In this document: in pieces, positions 24,174-36,290 of the stretch
How the letters are laid out: every line of letters starts with the position of its first letter
Numbering within the stretch: position 1 is the stretch's first letter
From: Cephalopachus bancanus
Taxonomy: Eukaryota; Chordata; Mammalia; Primates; Tarsiidae
Assembly (NCBI GenBank): GCA_027257055.1
Contig: JAPVLO010000003.1
Location: 13,643,501 to 13,707,500 of the forward strand
Length of the DNA stretch: 64,000 bases
Direction of reading: 5' to 3'
Program-made: the position numbers and the translations under genes
The notes under the pieces: model-generated
The model's input: the letters and a program-made list of their open reading frames with translations, nothing else
Databases searched by the model: none
What the model was told of the DNA's origin: nothing

Positions 24174-24472
24174 TTTTTTTTTTTTTTTTTTTGAGTTGGA
24201 GTCTCACTCTATTGCCCAGGTTGCAGTGCAGTGGCATGCTCACAGCCACTGCAGTGTTGACCTACTGGGTTCAGGCAATCCTTCTGCCTCAGCCTTTCAA
24301 GTAGCTGGAACCACAGACATGCGCCACCATGTCCAGCTAATTTTTGATTTATTATAGAGTTGAAGTCTCACCGTGTTGTCCAGGTTGGTCTCGAACCTGT
24401 GGGCTCAGGCAATCCTCTCGCCTCTACCTTCCAAAGTGCTGGGATTACAGGTATAAGCCACTGTGCCTGGCT
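24174..24472 (-). repeat. Alu dimer
   Basis: Reverse with T-tail. TSD agctctccctc at 24163-24173 and 24473-24483. Confidence 0.93.
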
Positions 24473-25179
24473 AGCTCTCCCTCCTCTAAGCTGATGCCCA
24501 AATCCAAATCCTCCACACAGACTCCTCCTGAGTCCCCTTTTGAGGACATTCCTGGTGGTTTCACCCAAGGCCCTGCTTCTGGTTCATAGAAACTTACTCG
24601 AGTACCCCCTGACACCCTGACCCTGTGCTGGGCTCTCCCGGTCTCTTTGTCACAGCGCTTTACCATTCTTCCTTCAAAACACTACAATCATCCCTCCTCT
24701 CTAGTGCTGTCTCTAAGGCAGATGCCAGGGTATGGAGGCAAGAGACTGTCTCAGGTCCCAGCTCCCTGGGAACTCACAGGCTAGTCAGGGAGAGACGCAC
24801 AATAATCATCACCTTTCAGGGCGGCGGGTGCTGCCTAGCTGATAGAAGGCGTGTGCCCGCCGGGGTGACCACGACTCAGCCTGGGGCAGAAAGTGATGTC
24901 TTCTAAGGGGAATCTAACCGTGAAGCCCGAGCAAAACAACATTGAACCACTCCATAAGGATCCAAAGGCTCTTGGAGGCTCTTCCTGACCACATCCATCA
25001 TCGCCCACAATCTGATTTCAATCAAACCTGACACACTCCAGTCCCCTGGGGACACCTGGCCCCCTGAGGTCTCTCCAAGGAGAAACCTGGGTACACATTT
25101 AGCTGTGCATATTCTGCTTTTTCTAGACTCTCTCCTCCATAAATCTCCCTGCCATAATTTATGTTCTGAGCCAATGCCA

Positions 25180-25620
25180 CTCCAAATGGGGTCTCCAGAA
25201 TAGCAGTTCCAGCGTCACTGGGTGTTTGTTAGAAATACAGAACTTAGGCTGGGAGCGGTGGCTCACACCTATAATCCCAGCACTTTGGGAGGCCGAGGTG
25301 AACGAATTCCCTGAGCCTACAGGTTTGAGACCAGCCCAGGCAACTTGAGGAGAGCTCATCTCTACAATAAATTTTTTTTAAAAATTAGCTGGGTGTGGTG
25401 GTACATGCCGATAGTTCCAACTACTTGGAAGGCTGAGGTGAAAGGATCACCTGAGCCCAGCAGGTTGAGGCTGTGGTGGCCGTGAGCGTGCCACTGCACT
25501 ACAGCCTGGGCGACTCCAACTCCAGAGAAAAAAGAAAAAAAAAGCAGAATCTCAGGCCCCATTCCCAACCTATGGAATCAGAATCATCTTGCATGCATGT
25601 TCAAGTGAGAGAGACTCTGC
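25180..25620 (+). mobile_element. MER5A relic split by an Alu
   Basis: Left part 'gtttgttagaaatacagaac' ends at about 25247. The right part resumes at about 25544 with 'cagaatctcaggccccattc'. The join restores MER5A order. Confidence 0.65.
25249..25543 (+). repeat. Alu dimer inserted in MER5A
   Basis: Lineage family. The 3' end is shortened ('gcgactccaactc') and the tail is mixed GAAA/A. Confidence 0.9.
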
Positions 25621-26099
25621 TCCCCATCCCAGTTCGAACTTCCTCCTCTGCATTCTGTGGTCAGTTGCCCTCTGTTGGTGCCTTCAACATCTATGCAATG
25701 AACTGCCAACCTCCAGCGTGTCTACTTCCTCACCTTCACGTTCATCCAGAGGCAGCACTGCCTCAGTACCACTCTGTTCAGGGCGGCACACACCAAACAC
25801 AGCTCATTCCACCCTAGAGACCCCCAGCTCAAACTGAACCAGAAGTCCCACGGTGGTCCTTCTGCCCAGTTTGTGGAGCCAGAACTCCCTGAGTAATTAA
25901 CATGTTCCACTGTGTCACCATGGACTTTTCACATGACCTTGTTGAGGAGGAAGTCAAGACTGAGGAGGATTGGCCAGGGCCAGGGAGTGGGGGTGGGGGA
26001 AGAGGAGGGAGGTTGGGTCCAGCGACGGTCCCAGACTCACAACCTGAACTAAGAGGTTATACTGAGCACCGTAGCCTGGCAGCCTTGCAGAGTCAACTC

Positions 26100-26300
26100 T
26101 GTGGAGAAGGCTTGGAGCCGAGGAAGGCCATGTGCATTTGAAGTGAGGAGCAGTCGTGTTGTGGCTGGGAACCAGGAGAGAGCAGAAGGAGTAGGTAGAA
26201 GCCAGATCCTGAAAGTCTTCAAGGACAGACTGAAGAGCTTAGACTTCAGAAGTGACAGGAAGGACAGCCGTTTTTTGGAGCAGGCAGGTCAAAGTCAATA
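26100..26300 (+). repeat. Ancient mammalian dispersed repeat fragment, family not assigned
   Basis: Follows a common mammalian repeat that reads 'agccagatcctgaaagtctt', 'gaagagcttagacttcag'. Better-preserved relatives lie at 60.34 kb and 57.5-58.3 kb. Confidence 0.4.
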
Positions 26301-26860
26301 ACACCTTCTCTAACAGCCATCTCAGTCCTCACCCCCATGAACCTGATTCACTACCATGTGGGACTTGCTTCTCCAACCCTCCCAGGTACACACAACTCCA
26401 TGTCCTGCCTGTTCATCCTTGTGCAGTCTTCTGTGATGGCCACTCCTAGCCTAGGCCAAAGTCTAGCTCCTGGAGCAGCTTCTACCAGTGGTTTCTCTGT
26501 CTCCCCCACCCGACCCCCCACGGGCTCCTCAACAGCAAAGCTTTACTAAAAACCATAGAAGATTCAGCCAGGTCCTCTCCCTCTTCTCCTATGACTAGCA
26601 GCACCTTACCCAGGAAGGTTCCCCTCCCCACCCAGTGTTCCCACCTCAAGTCATCAGTTTCCACATTCATCTTCCCCTACAGGAAACCTGAGACTTTCCT
26701 GCTTCCCTTTCTTCCTCCTTCCCATCCCGCCAATGGCTTAAGAAGGCATCTAGTGTTGGGAGCTGGGCACAGAGCTATGTAAGAGACGGCCTCTGCCCTG
26801 GAGAACTCACTAGACAGAACCCCTTTAAAGTGCATACCCCTTTCAAGGGATAATCTTCTC

Positions 26861-26916
26861 CTGCACTCCAGTCTGGGTGACAGAGTGAGACTCCAATTAA
26901 AAAAAAAAAAAAAAAA
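26861..26916 (+). repeat. Alu 3' fragment
   Basis: Last ~38 bases of an Alu plus an 18-A tail. Confidence 0.8.
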
Positions 26917-27009
26917 CTTTTCAGGACTCACCCTCATACATCTATGCACCTGGACCTATATTAATAACTTAAGAAAATGGAGTTTTTCCTAGTCTTTAAA
27001 AATTCTTTT

Positions 27010-27319
27010 GGCCGGGCTCGGTGGCTCAGCCTATAATCCCAGCACTATGGGAGGCTGAGGTGAGTGGATTACCTGAGCCCGCGGGTTCGAGACCCGCCTG
27101 GGCAACTTGATGAGACCTCATCTCTACAATAAGTCAAAAATTAGCCAGGTGTGGTAGCATGCACCTGTAGTTCCAGCTACTTGGAAGGCTGAGGCGGAAG
27201 GATCGCCGGAGCCCAGCAGGTGGAGGCTGCGGTGGCCAGAAGCGGCCACTGCACTACACAGTCTGGGCAACAGAGTGAGACTCCAACTCAAAAAATAAAT
27301 AAATAAGTAAATAAATAAA
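27010..27319 (+). repeat. Alu dimer, lineage-specific family
   Basis: Starts 'ggccgggctcggtggctcag', (AAAT)n tail. Short TSD around 'aaattcttt'. Confidence 0.93.
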
Positions 27320-27330
27320 TAAATTCTTTC

Positions 27331-27625
27331 ACCAGGTGTGGTGGCTCAAGTCTGTAATCCCAGCACTTTGGGAGGCCGAGGCGAGAGGATTGCCTGAGAC
27401 CAGGGGTTCGAGATCAGCCTGGGCACCTTGGCGAGACCTCATCTCCACAATAAATAAAAAAAAAAAATTAGCCAGGTGTGGTAACATGCACCTGTGATTC
27501 CAGCTACTTGGAAGGCTGAGGTGCAAGGATCGCCTGAGCCCAGCAGGTTGAGGCTGTGGTGGCCGTGAGCGTGCTGCTGCACTCCAGCCTGGGTGACAGT
27601 GAGACTCCAACTCAAAACAAAACAA
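27331..27625 (+). repeat. Alu dimer, head-to-tail with the previous one
   Basis: Same orientation, separated by about ten bases. Distinct sequence, so two insertions rather than a duplication. Confidence 0.92.
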
Positions 27626-27814
27626 TTTTAGCAAATAACCACTGCAAAACCAGAATCTGCCTTTATGATCTAAAACATTTTAAGCTAACTTTATAGAAAT
27701 CAGAAAACATTCAAATTATAACACAAACCTAGAAACTGCACTACAAGTAGACCGAAGCTAGGTCTGTCGGATTTTGTAAAACACAGATCTGGTCTAGGGT
27801 CTGGTGACTCAGCA

Positions 27815-27935
27815 TGGAGTGGCTTGTGGGCCTCATCTCAGCATCACTTGGGAGGCTGTTGGAAATGCAGAAAATAGGGCCAGCCCACACCCTCTGAATG
27901 TGCATCTGCATTTTAACACTGAAGCTTGGGAAGCC
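27815..27935 (+). mobile_element. MER5A DNA relic
   Basis: 'cagcatcacttgggaggctg', 'ttggaaatgcagaaaatagg' and 'gcatctgcattttaacac' are in MER5A order. Confidence 0.7.
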
Positions 27936-28269
27936 CTGGCTTAGAGCCTGTGCTCGCAGGGATGGGGGAAAGACGGGGGAAAGCAAGGCCAGATGGAGCC
28001 CGCAGAGAATGAGGTGATCTTGTGTGCTTTTTAAGGGAACATTTTCTGGGAGCGGTGTGAAGGAGGTACAGGCGTGAGGGGCCTGCTGGGAACTGAGCAC
28101 AGGCAGAGACAAACTGGAGAAGCCAGTGAATCAACCCATCTTGGGAGGGGGTAGGAAAGAGGAGAGGGCTGGAGGAGGAGTTGTGGAGGTGTGATGGGCG
28201 GGATGGGTCCAGAGCAGGGTAGGGGACAAGTGAAAGGTGACCCCAGGTTTCTAAGCTGGGAGACTGTGT

Positions 28270-28560
28270 CACTAACGGAGAGGGCATTTTAACATAGGAG
28301 GTGATGAGTTCAGTGTTGGACGTGCAGAAAAAGAACCTGGGGCATCTGTGGGAGATGGGCAGACATACTCAGAGCTGGGGACCAGAGACAACCAGGCTGG
28401 AGACACAAACCTGCAAGCCTCAACTACGGAATTAGGTGAGTCTACCCAAGAAGGCCTGCAGGACAATAAGGGCAGACGATAAAGAGAACCAGAGGATGAG
28501 CCAAGGTGGGCCTGGAGGTAGGAGGAGAGAGGAGAGAGGAGCATCACAGAGGAGGGGCGT
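28270..28560 (+). repeat. Ancient mammalian dispersed repeat fragment
   Basis: 'gtgatgagttcagtgttgga' and flanks follow the long old repeat seen better at 60.34-61.05 kb. Confidence 0.4.
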
Positions 28561-28802
28561 CTGCCAAATAGCAGGTGCGGAAACCTGGTGAGTGCAGGCA
28601 TGGATGAAGTGGACTGCTTTATAAATGTCTCAATATCCCACCTGAGGCTGCAAGTTCCCTTTTGTCAAGATTACGTTTTCCACACACCCATGGTTTATAG
28701 CAGCATTATTTGTAAGAACCAATGGTAGAAGCAACCCAAGTGTCCATCAACAGTGGAATGGATAAACAAAACATACTATAAACATACAATATAATAGTAC
28801 TC

Positions 28803-29104
28803 AGCTTTTATTTTTACTTTTTTGAGTTGGAGTCTCACTCTGTCACCCAAACTGGAGTGCAGTGGCATGCTCATGGCTACCACAGCCTCAACCTGCTGGG
28901 CTCAGGTGATCCTTCTGCCTAAGCCTCCCAAGTAGCTGTGGCTATAGTCTAGCTACCACCACACCTGGCTTATTTTTTATTTATTGTAGAGATGAAGTCT
29001 TGCGAAGTTTCCCAGGCTGGTCTTTAATCCCTAGGCTCAGGCAATCCTCTCATCTTGCCCTCCCAAAGTGCTGGGATTACAGGCATAAGCCACCGTGCCC
29101 GACT
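28803..29104 (-). repeat. Alu dimer inside L1M
   Basis: Reverse, lineage family, ending 'ccaccgtgcccgac'. Confidence 0.92.
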
Positions 29105-29109
29105 TTTAA

Positions 29110-29303
29110 AATTCTGAGTCAGGGTCTCACTCTGTTGCCCAGGTTGGAGTGCAGTGGCACAGTCATGCTCACTACAGCCTCAACCGCCTGGGCTCAGATG
29201 ACCTCCCCTCTCAAGCACCTGGGACTACAGGCAGACACCACCACATCTGACTAATTTTTTTGTTTTTTTGTAGAGACGAGGACTTGCTGTGTTGCTTAGG
29301 CTA
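29110..29303 (-). repeat. AluJ-like, truncated
   Basis: Older wording 'gagtcagggtctcactctgt'. It stops after 'ttgcttaggct', so the 5' third is missing. Confidence 0.8.
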
Positions 29304-29467
29304 CTATTCATCTTCTAAAAGGGAGGACATTTTGGCACATGCTATGACATGGATGAACCTTGAAGACAGTATGCTAAGCAAAATAATCTAGCCACAAAAG
29401 GACAAATGCTGCATGATTCCACTTATATGAAGTACTTAGAACAAATTCATAGAGATTGAAAGTAGCT

Positions 29468-29770
29468 GGCTGGGCGCAGTGGCTCAAATATGTAATCCCA
29501 GCACTTTGGGAGGTCGAGGCGAGAGGATTGCCTGAGTACAGGGGTTTGAGACCAACCTGGGAGACTTGGTGAGACCTTGTCTCTATAATAAATCAAAAAA
29601 TTAGCTGGGCATAGTACATGCGCCTGTCGTTCCAGCTACTTGGAAGGCTGAGGCAAAAGGATCACCTGAGCCCAGCAGGTCGAGGCTGCGGTGACTGTGA
29701 GCATGCCACTTGCACTCCAGCCTGGGTGATAGAGTGAGACTCCAACTCAAAAAATAAATAAATAAGTAAA
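29468..29770 (+). repeat. Alu dimer inside L1M
   Basis: Lineage family with (AAAT)n tail. Confidence 0.92.
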
Positions 29771-30094
29771 CAGAATGGTGGTTGCCAGCGGTTGGGAAAG
29801 GGAAGAACGGGGAATTACCACGTAAGAGGTATAGAGTTTCAGTTTCGGGAGATGAAAAGAGTTCTGTGGATGGATGGTGGTGATGGTTGCACAACAATGT
29901 GATTGTACTTAATGCCCATAAACTGTACACGTAAAAGTGATTAAGATGGCAAATTTTATGTTATGTGGATTTCGCCACAATTAAAAAGTTTAAATGCTGT
30001 TCCTTCATTATAGATATAGGAAAAAACCTGAACTGGATTTGAATGGTACATCTGCATTAATAGAGCAAACGTTTTTCAGTGGCTGTTGGCTGTT

Positions 30095-30350
30095 CCTCTA
30101 GGAGGTTTGGCAGTGACAGCAAAGGGGGAAACTGGGCGGTGACTTAAAGGTGAGGCTGACTCTGAGGCTTTTTTCCTCCAGGTGGTGAGAGGTTAGTGGA
30201 GAGGTAAGCTGAGCCAGAGATGCTCCTTTCCTGGAGGAAAGAAAGGAAAGAGAAGTACGAAGACAAAAGGGGAGAGAAGGCTCCCTCCAATGGTCTTGGG
30301 TATCCTGGAACAACAAGTGCAGATGATGGGGGTCACTGGAGAGGTGAGAG
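30095..30350 (+). repeat. Purine-rich old repeat fragment
   Basis: AG-rich text resembling the old mammalian repeat at 28.3 kb. The assignment is weak. Confidence 0.3.
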
Positions 30351-30509
30351 CAGCAGGCAGAGACTCGGAGATGATGGAAGGGTCAGGTAGAGGCACACAG
30401 CAAGAAAGGAGGGCCCAGTTGACTGCAAAGCACAGAGCACAACACCGATGACTATCATTAAACCTAAGGAGTGGGTCCTCAAAGGGGGCGGAGCCTGTGG
30501 CCTCTGCAC

Positions 30510-30990
30510 CACTGGCCTAACTGGAGAGCTCATTAAAAATGCAAATTTTGAACCGGGCTCAGTGGCTCAGCCTGTAATCCCGTGCCTTTGGGAGGCTGAG
30601 GTGAGTGGATTGCCTGAGCCCGCGGGTTCAAGACCTGCCTGGGCAGGCGAGACCTCATCTCTACAATAAATCAAAAAATCAGCCGGGCGCGGTAGCGCAT
30701 GCCTGTAATTCCGGCTACTCGGAAGGATCCCCGGAGCCCAGCAGGCGAGGCTGCGGTGGCTGGGAGCGGACACTGCACTCCAGTCTGGGTGACAGAGTGA
30801 GACTCCAACTCAAAAAAATAATAATAATAAATAAATAAAATGCAAATTTTGAAGCCCCACCAGTTGGTCTGATTCAGACCAACAGAATCACAAACTCTGG
30901 GAGTGCAACCCAGCAGTATGTGTTTAAGCAGTCCTCCAGGTAATTCTGATATGCTAAACTTTGAGAAACACCACTGCAGAATATAGAAAT
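30510..30990 (+). mobile_element. MER5A relic split by an Alu
   Basis: Left part ends in 'attaaaaatgcaaattttg'. The right part runs 'agccccaccagttggtctga' to 'actttgagaaacaccactgc', the MER5A 3' end. Confidence 0.85.
30553..30836 (+). repeat. Alu dimer inserted in MER5A
   Basis: CpG-rich, young-looking. Perfect 17 bp TSD at 30536-30552 and 30837-30853. The right arm lacks about ten bases of 'ggctgaggcgg'. Confidence 0.95.
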
Positions 30991-31204
30991 TCTGTGAAAG
31001 GTACATATCATGTTTTTTAGGTGAAAACAAACACAAAAGACAGCCTAATAACTTCTACGCAGAGAAATTTAGCAAGAAATGCATAGCTGTTTTAATGCCA
31101 ATACAACTTATTTCTATAGTTTGAAAAATGCCAAAGGATATAAACAGAATAACAGAAATATATGGCCCATCTGATAAAGATCCTCAGATGAGATGCAGAA
31201 AGCA

Positions 31205-31375
31205 CACACAAGATCCAGGGTCTGGAAGTCACAAGACCTGGGTACCAATCCCGCTCTGCCACTGACTGTGTGCCTCTGAGTATGCCACATCCCTTGCAGA
31301 GCCTCAACCTCCCCATCTATAAAAAGAGGAAGTTGCAAAAAGTTTTTTTGAGATCGCTTTCAGTTCTGAAACTGT
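31205..31375 (+). repeat. MIR SINE
   Basis: 'gacctgggtaccaatcccgc', 'tctgccactgactgtgtgcc', 'cctccccatctataaaaaga' are MIR blocks. Confidence 0.8.
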
Positions 31376-31379
31376 GACA

Positions 31380-32145
31380 CACTCTGTCCTGTAGAAAACA
31401 TCTCTAAAATAAGTGCGTTTACCAGTGTCAGTGGTGGGCAGGAGGGAAGTACACTGTTAAGCAGTAAAATCTAATAGCGGAGTTAACCAGAAAACCTTTC
31501 CAATATTCAGTACTACTAGTATTTTGCATTCTAAGAACTAGAACATTCCTTCACTAACTGGCTTTTCCATTAAGGTTGCTGATGCCTAGAGTAATAAAAA
31601 TACTATTGCACTAGACAAATGTTCTTGAAGTCCACATGACTGGGATGCTTCTCAGAAAACAGCTCTGTGTCTTCACATTTTCATCCTACAATACTTTTTA
31701 ATCCAGGAAGGCAAGTTTTGTGTTTTCTTCCAGGCAGAAAATGAATCAAAGAACCAGACTGCATGGATCCCAACGCCTGACCCCCTGACTGGAGTGTCTA
31801 GGTACTTGATATTATGAATCTAGGGTTTCTGATAAATGACCCTGTAGCAACCTTGTTACTGGGATCCCTAGACGCTGGTTTCTTGCCTGGTTTCTCTGCA
31901 TCCAAGTCCCTGTCTGCACCTACTGGTCATCCAATGCCCATCCTCTGGTGCCTGGGTCCCCAATGCCACCTGCTTCCCTGCCTCTGCCAAAGGCCAGTAA
32001 CTTGGTCGTGATCTCAGAACTAGGGCTGGAAGAGGGATGTGGGCATCAGTGCAGGAAGCAGAGGAGGAAGTGTGAACTTTAGAGGAAAGATCACGAGGTC
32101 TGGAGGAGGCTAGCCTCTTGCCCTGCCTTACTTACACATCCTGGC
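31380..32145. other. Intron 1 segment without recognised features
   Basis: Nothing I can name. A short open frame at 31814-32011 has no known domain. Confidence 0.35.
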
Positions 32146-32149
32146 TCTT

Positions 32150-32425
32150 GTTTTTGAGTCAGAGTCTCACTCTGGCTGGAGTACAGCATGCTCATGTCCA
32201 CTGCAGCCTCAACCTGCTGGGCTTGTGTGATCCTTCCGCTTCAGACTTCTAAGTAGCTGGAACTATAGGCATGTGCCACCACACTTGGCTAATTTTTTGA
32301 TTTATTGTAGAGAAAAGGTCTTGCCAAGATGCCCAGGCTGGTCTCAAACCCATGGGCTCAGGCAATCCTCTCTCCCTCGTCTCCCAAAGTGCTGGGATTA
32401 CAGGCACAAGCCACCGCACCTGGCC
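32150..32425 (-). repeat. Alu dimer
   Basis: Reverse, with part of the right arm deleted ('ctctggctggagtacag'). TSD about 'ccctggctctt' on both sides. Confidence 0.92.
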
Positions 32426-32429
32426 ACAC

Positions 32430-33150
32430 CCTGGCTCTTAAATTCTATTAGAAACTGGCCAGCAGGCAGCCAGCCAGCTTGTTTGACCCCCTCATACTTC
32501 TAATCATAAGCATTGTCCGGGCTCCTCCATCCAGCCTAGGTATGTAAGTGAGGTCGCCAGCTGTGGCAGGATGCCATGTGGTTGGCAAGGGCTGGAAATG
32601 GCCAGTGTGGCAGGAACAAAGCAGGGAGGGGCACCCACAGGAGGTGTGACCACAGAGGTATGAGGACCAAAGTCACAAACATTGGGCAACAGACCATGCA
32701 AAGATATTAGTTTTATCTTTATCTAGGTAGAAGATTCCTAAGGGTAGCAGGTTTTCCATGCTGGCCCACCCTGCACTGACCTCCACCTCAAAGTCACCCT
32801 TGGGTAGTTGTGACTGCATGTCCCAATTTGCCTAGGGCAGTCCCGGCTGAGGCCTGTTGATCGCACGCAAATACTAATAGCACCCCCATTTTCTCAAAAT
32901 CTTCTGGTTTGAATGATACATTCTAGTAGTATTACTCCTGGGCCCCTAGGCCTGTGAAGTCCTAGCCACAGTTATTGAAGGTTGTTCAGGGTTGGGAGGG
33001 GCCCCCTGGGTGAGCCTCACTCCTTATCACCATGTTCCCTTCCCCTCTCCAGGAGCCCTGCCAGCCGTCATCCAGAGTCTGCTGGTATACCTGCAGGGAA
33101 AGCAGGCTCGCTAGCTTCGAAGGCAGCTCTCCCTTGGGGGGGAAATTTTG
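32430..33150. other. Intron 1 segment without recognised features
   Basis: No repeat or exon recognised. Confidence 0.35.
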
Positions 33151-33170
33151 TTATAATAGTGGCAGGATTC

Positions 33171-33285
33171 TTGGAATGCTGAGGGGGAAGGATCACCTAA
33201 GCCCAGCAGGTCGGTCGAGGCTGCGGTGGCTGTGAGTGCGCCACTGCAGTCCATCCTGAGTGAGACTCCAACTCAAAAAAAAAAA
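33171..33285 (+). repeat. Alu right-arm fragment
   Basis: 5'-truncated at 'ttggaatgctgagg'. It carries a 'tcggtcgagg' repeat of four bases. Short TSD 'rgcaggattc' on both sides shows it inserted already truncated. Confidence 0.88.
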
Positions 33286-33709
33286 TAGCAGGATTCAAAC
33301 CGATACACAGTATGCCTGCAACTAAATAACAACATCCCTCAGCAGGCAAAGGTGTTGGGGTGGGGAAAACCAGAAAACCTGCTGACCTTTCTCCTAGTAC
33401 CTCCTTCATTCTCACCTTCTCATTCAACAAATATTCACTAAGTGCAATTGATGGTCCAGGGACTGTGCTTGGTCCTGGGGACACAATGGTGAGTTAAAAA
33501 AGACCCAAACTGAGGGGCATTCTACAAAGTAACTGGCCCATACTTTCCAGAAAAGTCAAGGTCATGAAAGACAAAGAATGGCTGAAGAACTGTTCGAGTT
33601 TAAAGGAGACTAAGGAGACATTTTGACTGTGTGCAATCCATGATCAGAGATTTTTCTTTGCTACAAAAAGGGCATCACAGAGAGAACTGAAAAAGTTTCA
33701 GTGAAGTCT

Positions 33710-33990
33710 ATCAATTAGGTAATAGCGTTGTATCAATATCAATTCACTGATTCTACAATTTGTATTGTAGTTATATGAGAATATCACTGCTTTTAGGAAA
33801 TATATTTAGGAGTGTATAAATGATCCTCAAATTGTTCAGAAAAAATTATATATAAAACAAATTTTTTAAAGTGATAATATTTGGTGAATCTAGGTGAAGA
33901 GTTTATGGACGTTCTTTGTTCTAGTCTTACAACTTTCCTTTAAGTGTGAATTAGATCAAAACAGAAAGTTAAAAGAATAAAACAAAACTT
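33710..33990 (+). repeat. L1M-type 3' end relic
   Basis: 'tagcgttgtatcaatatcaa', 'attgtagttatatgagaata' and 'agatcaaaacagaaagtt' fit an old L1 3' end. Confidence 0.55.
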
Positions 33991-34019
33991 AAAGAAAGTT
34001 TTAAAAAAAGACCTGCCTT

Positions 34020-34400
34020 CACAGATCTCACAGTGTAGCTGAAAGACAGGTACTAATACAAATAATTACACCAATTAACCGCAAAATTGTCACTATGAAA
34101 AGTGCTGTAAAGCAGAGAGATCTGGTGACATAACATTTATACTGACAATTTAACCCACATCAGGAAGGTGAGGAGCAGTCACGGAGCTGAGGCCCAAAGG
34201 ACAAGTTAGCCAGGAATTAGGAGGAGAAGGTTCCAGGCTCACGCAGTCCCTGCAGCACCAGGAGGCGAGAGCTGCAAAGAGCATGAACACTGGGCCTGTG
34301 GAGATGCCAAGCAGTTAGTTTTGTCCTTATCCTAAGAGCAGCAGGAAGTGTCTTAAAGATCCCTCGGCTGTGGAGTAGAGAATAGAACACACTGGAAGGG
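34020..34400 (+). repeat. Ancient mammalian dispersed repeat fragment
   Basis: Order of 'acagatctcacagtgtagct', 'aaaagtgctgtaaagcagag' and 'gtccttatcctaagagcag' follows the old repeat at 47.4 and 60.34 kb. Confidence 0.45.
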
Positions 34401-34409
34401 CATGTGGAG

Positions 34410-35340
34410 CCCACAGCGGCAGCTGGAGTGGGGACAGTTGCCTCCATAAGAAGCATCATGCCTGACTTTTCTTCTGCTCCCTGACACTTTTGTTTTCTAC
34501 AACCATGTACGCATCTGAGAACCAGACCAGGGGAGGGAAGATGGGGAGAACAGGTGGGGAACTGGGCTCAGGCCGCCATCCTCCCCTCTACAGGCCCACT
34601 AGGGTTTAGTGGTCAAAAGACAGTTGGTGGAGCTAGCTGCTGCCTCCTGCACCGAGAGCCTCTGGCTAGGCCTAGCCCTTCAGCTGACTCAGCCGTGGGA
34701 GGCCGCATGCAGGGGCCAGGTCTCCAGCCCCACTCCCAAGTCAGGTGTCACTCACTAGCACAGCGCCCAGCTAGCCAGAGCCCCTGCATGGTCCTGGGTG
34801 CTGCCTCTTGGACCATCTCTTTAGTCCTGAGAACAGGACCTGTGGCCCTGATGAGGAGGGGGTCTTCACTCACCCACTCTGACTCAGCACTGAGCATGGA
34901 TCTAAGCACTTGCCTGGGGGGCCAGGGGTCCAACCACAAAGGGAGGGAAACCATTTCTGTGCCAAGTTTTTACCTTTGTGGGTTTTCAGTCATTGGCTCA
35001 TTTTAAAAAGTCAATTCAAAGAAAATAGGTTCTATTATGATGCTCATTGTACAATATGGAAGTTGATGATACAAATTGAGTCATTCTTGTCATAGACAAC
35101 TAATTGAGAGTCAGGAGGACAGGGGAAAACAACATTCAGGGCACAAAACATTGCTCTAAAAATATAATTTTCTGCAAGCTGGCTGCCAAAACTGCCTGTT
35201 ATAACTTAAAATCAGTTTTATTTAATAACTACTGAAACAACCTGCTGTGACTCTAAAACTAGGTTTATCCACAACTGTCACTCAACCATCTGAGCTGGAC
35301 AGCTTCCAAGAGCTTCTCTAGCACCAATGAACTTTTCTCT
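34410..35340. other. Intron 1 segment without recognised features
   Basis: No repeat recognised. The 150-codon frame at 34554-35006 has no recognisable domain or plausible splice pair. Confidence 0.35.
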
Positions 35341-35344
35341 TTTC

Positions 35345-35631
35345 TCTTAATTTTTTGAATTGAAGTCTTACTCTGTGACCCAGGCTGGAGTGTAGTGGTA
35401 TGCTCATGGCCACCGCAGCCTCGACCTGCTGGGTTCAGGAGATCCTTCCGTCTTAGCCTTCCAAGTAGCTGGAAGTAGAGATGCACACTATCACGCCCGG
35501 TTAATTTTTTTATTTATTGTAGAGAGGAGGTGTCACCAAGTTGCACAGGCTAGTCTTGAACCCTCGAGCTCAGGCAATCCTCTTGCCTCCCAAAGTGCTG
35601 GGATTACAGGCTTGATCCATTGTGCCTGGCC
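35345..35631 (-). repeat. Alu dimer
   Basis: Reverse. TSD near 'tgaacttttcttt' on both sides. A few bases deleted in the left arm. Confidence 0.92.
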
Positions 35632-35839
35632 TGAACTTTTCTTTCAAAATAATTTGTAACAATTTTTCTTTCTAATAAAACTCCCAACCTTCTCTCTGTT
35701 CTTTGGACATTGAACGAAGACCATCTGCTCTGTATGTATGCCCCAAATTACAATTCTCACTTCTCAAATAAAATGTTTTAAATTTAGAGATTTATCCCTA
35801 TATTTTATTTGACTTTGACAATAAATAAATTTGACTAAG

Positions 35840-36290
35840 GACAGGTCTGGGTTCAAATTTTGGCTGTACTGCTTATAAATACTGTGTCCTTTGGGTAGTC
35901 ATTTCATCTCTCTGAGCCTCAGTTTTTGGTTTTGTTTTTTTTTGAGTTGGAGTCTCACTCTGTCACCCAGACTGGAGTGCAGTGGCCGCTCCCGGCCACC
36001 GCAGCCTCGACCTGCTGGGCTCCGGCGATCCTTCCCCCTCAGCCTTCCAAGTAGCAGGAACTACAGGCGCGCGCTACCACACCCGGCTACTTTTTTGATT
36101 TATCGTAGAGATGAGGTCTTGCCTGCCCAGGTGGGTCTCGAACCCGCGGGCTCAGGCAATCCACTCACCTCAGCCTCCCGAAGGCACGGGATTACAGGCT
36201 GAGCCACTGAGCCCAGCTGAGCCTCAGTTTTCTTACTCCATCTGCAAAATGGGGCTGATAGGAATTAGTAAGATTCTGGGGCTAAATAGC
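35840..36290 (+). repeat. MIR SINE split by an Alu
   Basis: 'gggttcaaattttggctgta' through 'catctctctgagcctcagtt' lies left of the Alu. 'ttcttactccatctgcaaaa' and 'tggggctgat' lie to the right. Confidence 0.85.
35927..36216 (-). repeat. Alu dimer inserted in MIR
   Basis: CpG-rich, lineage family. Perfect 15 bp TSD ctgagcctcagtttt at 35912-35926 and 36217-36231. Confidence 0.95.

Larger units (their letters stand above)
28660..30000 (+). repeat. L1M LINE 3' relic split by three Alus
   Basis: L1 pieces at 28690-28802, 29304-29467 and 29771-30000 read on in order: 'gtgtccatcaacagtggaat', 'gacatggatgaaccttgaag', 'cagaatggtggttgccagcg', ending near 'aattaaaaagt'. Confidence 0.85.
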
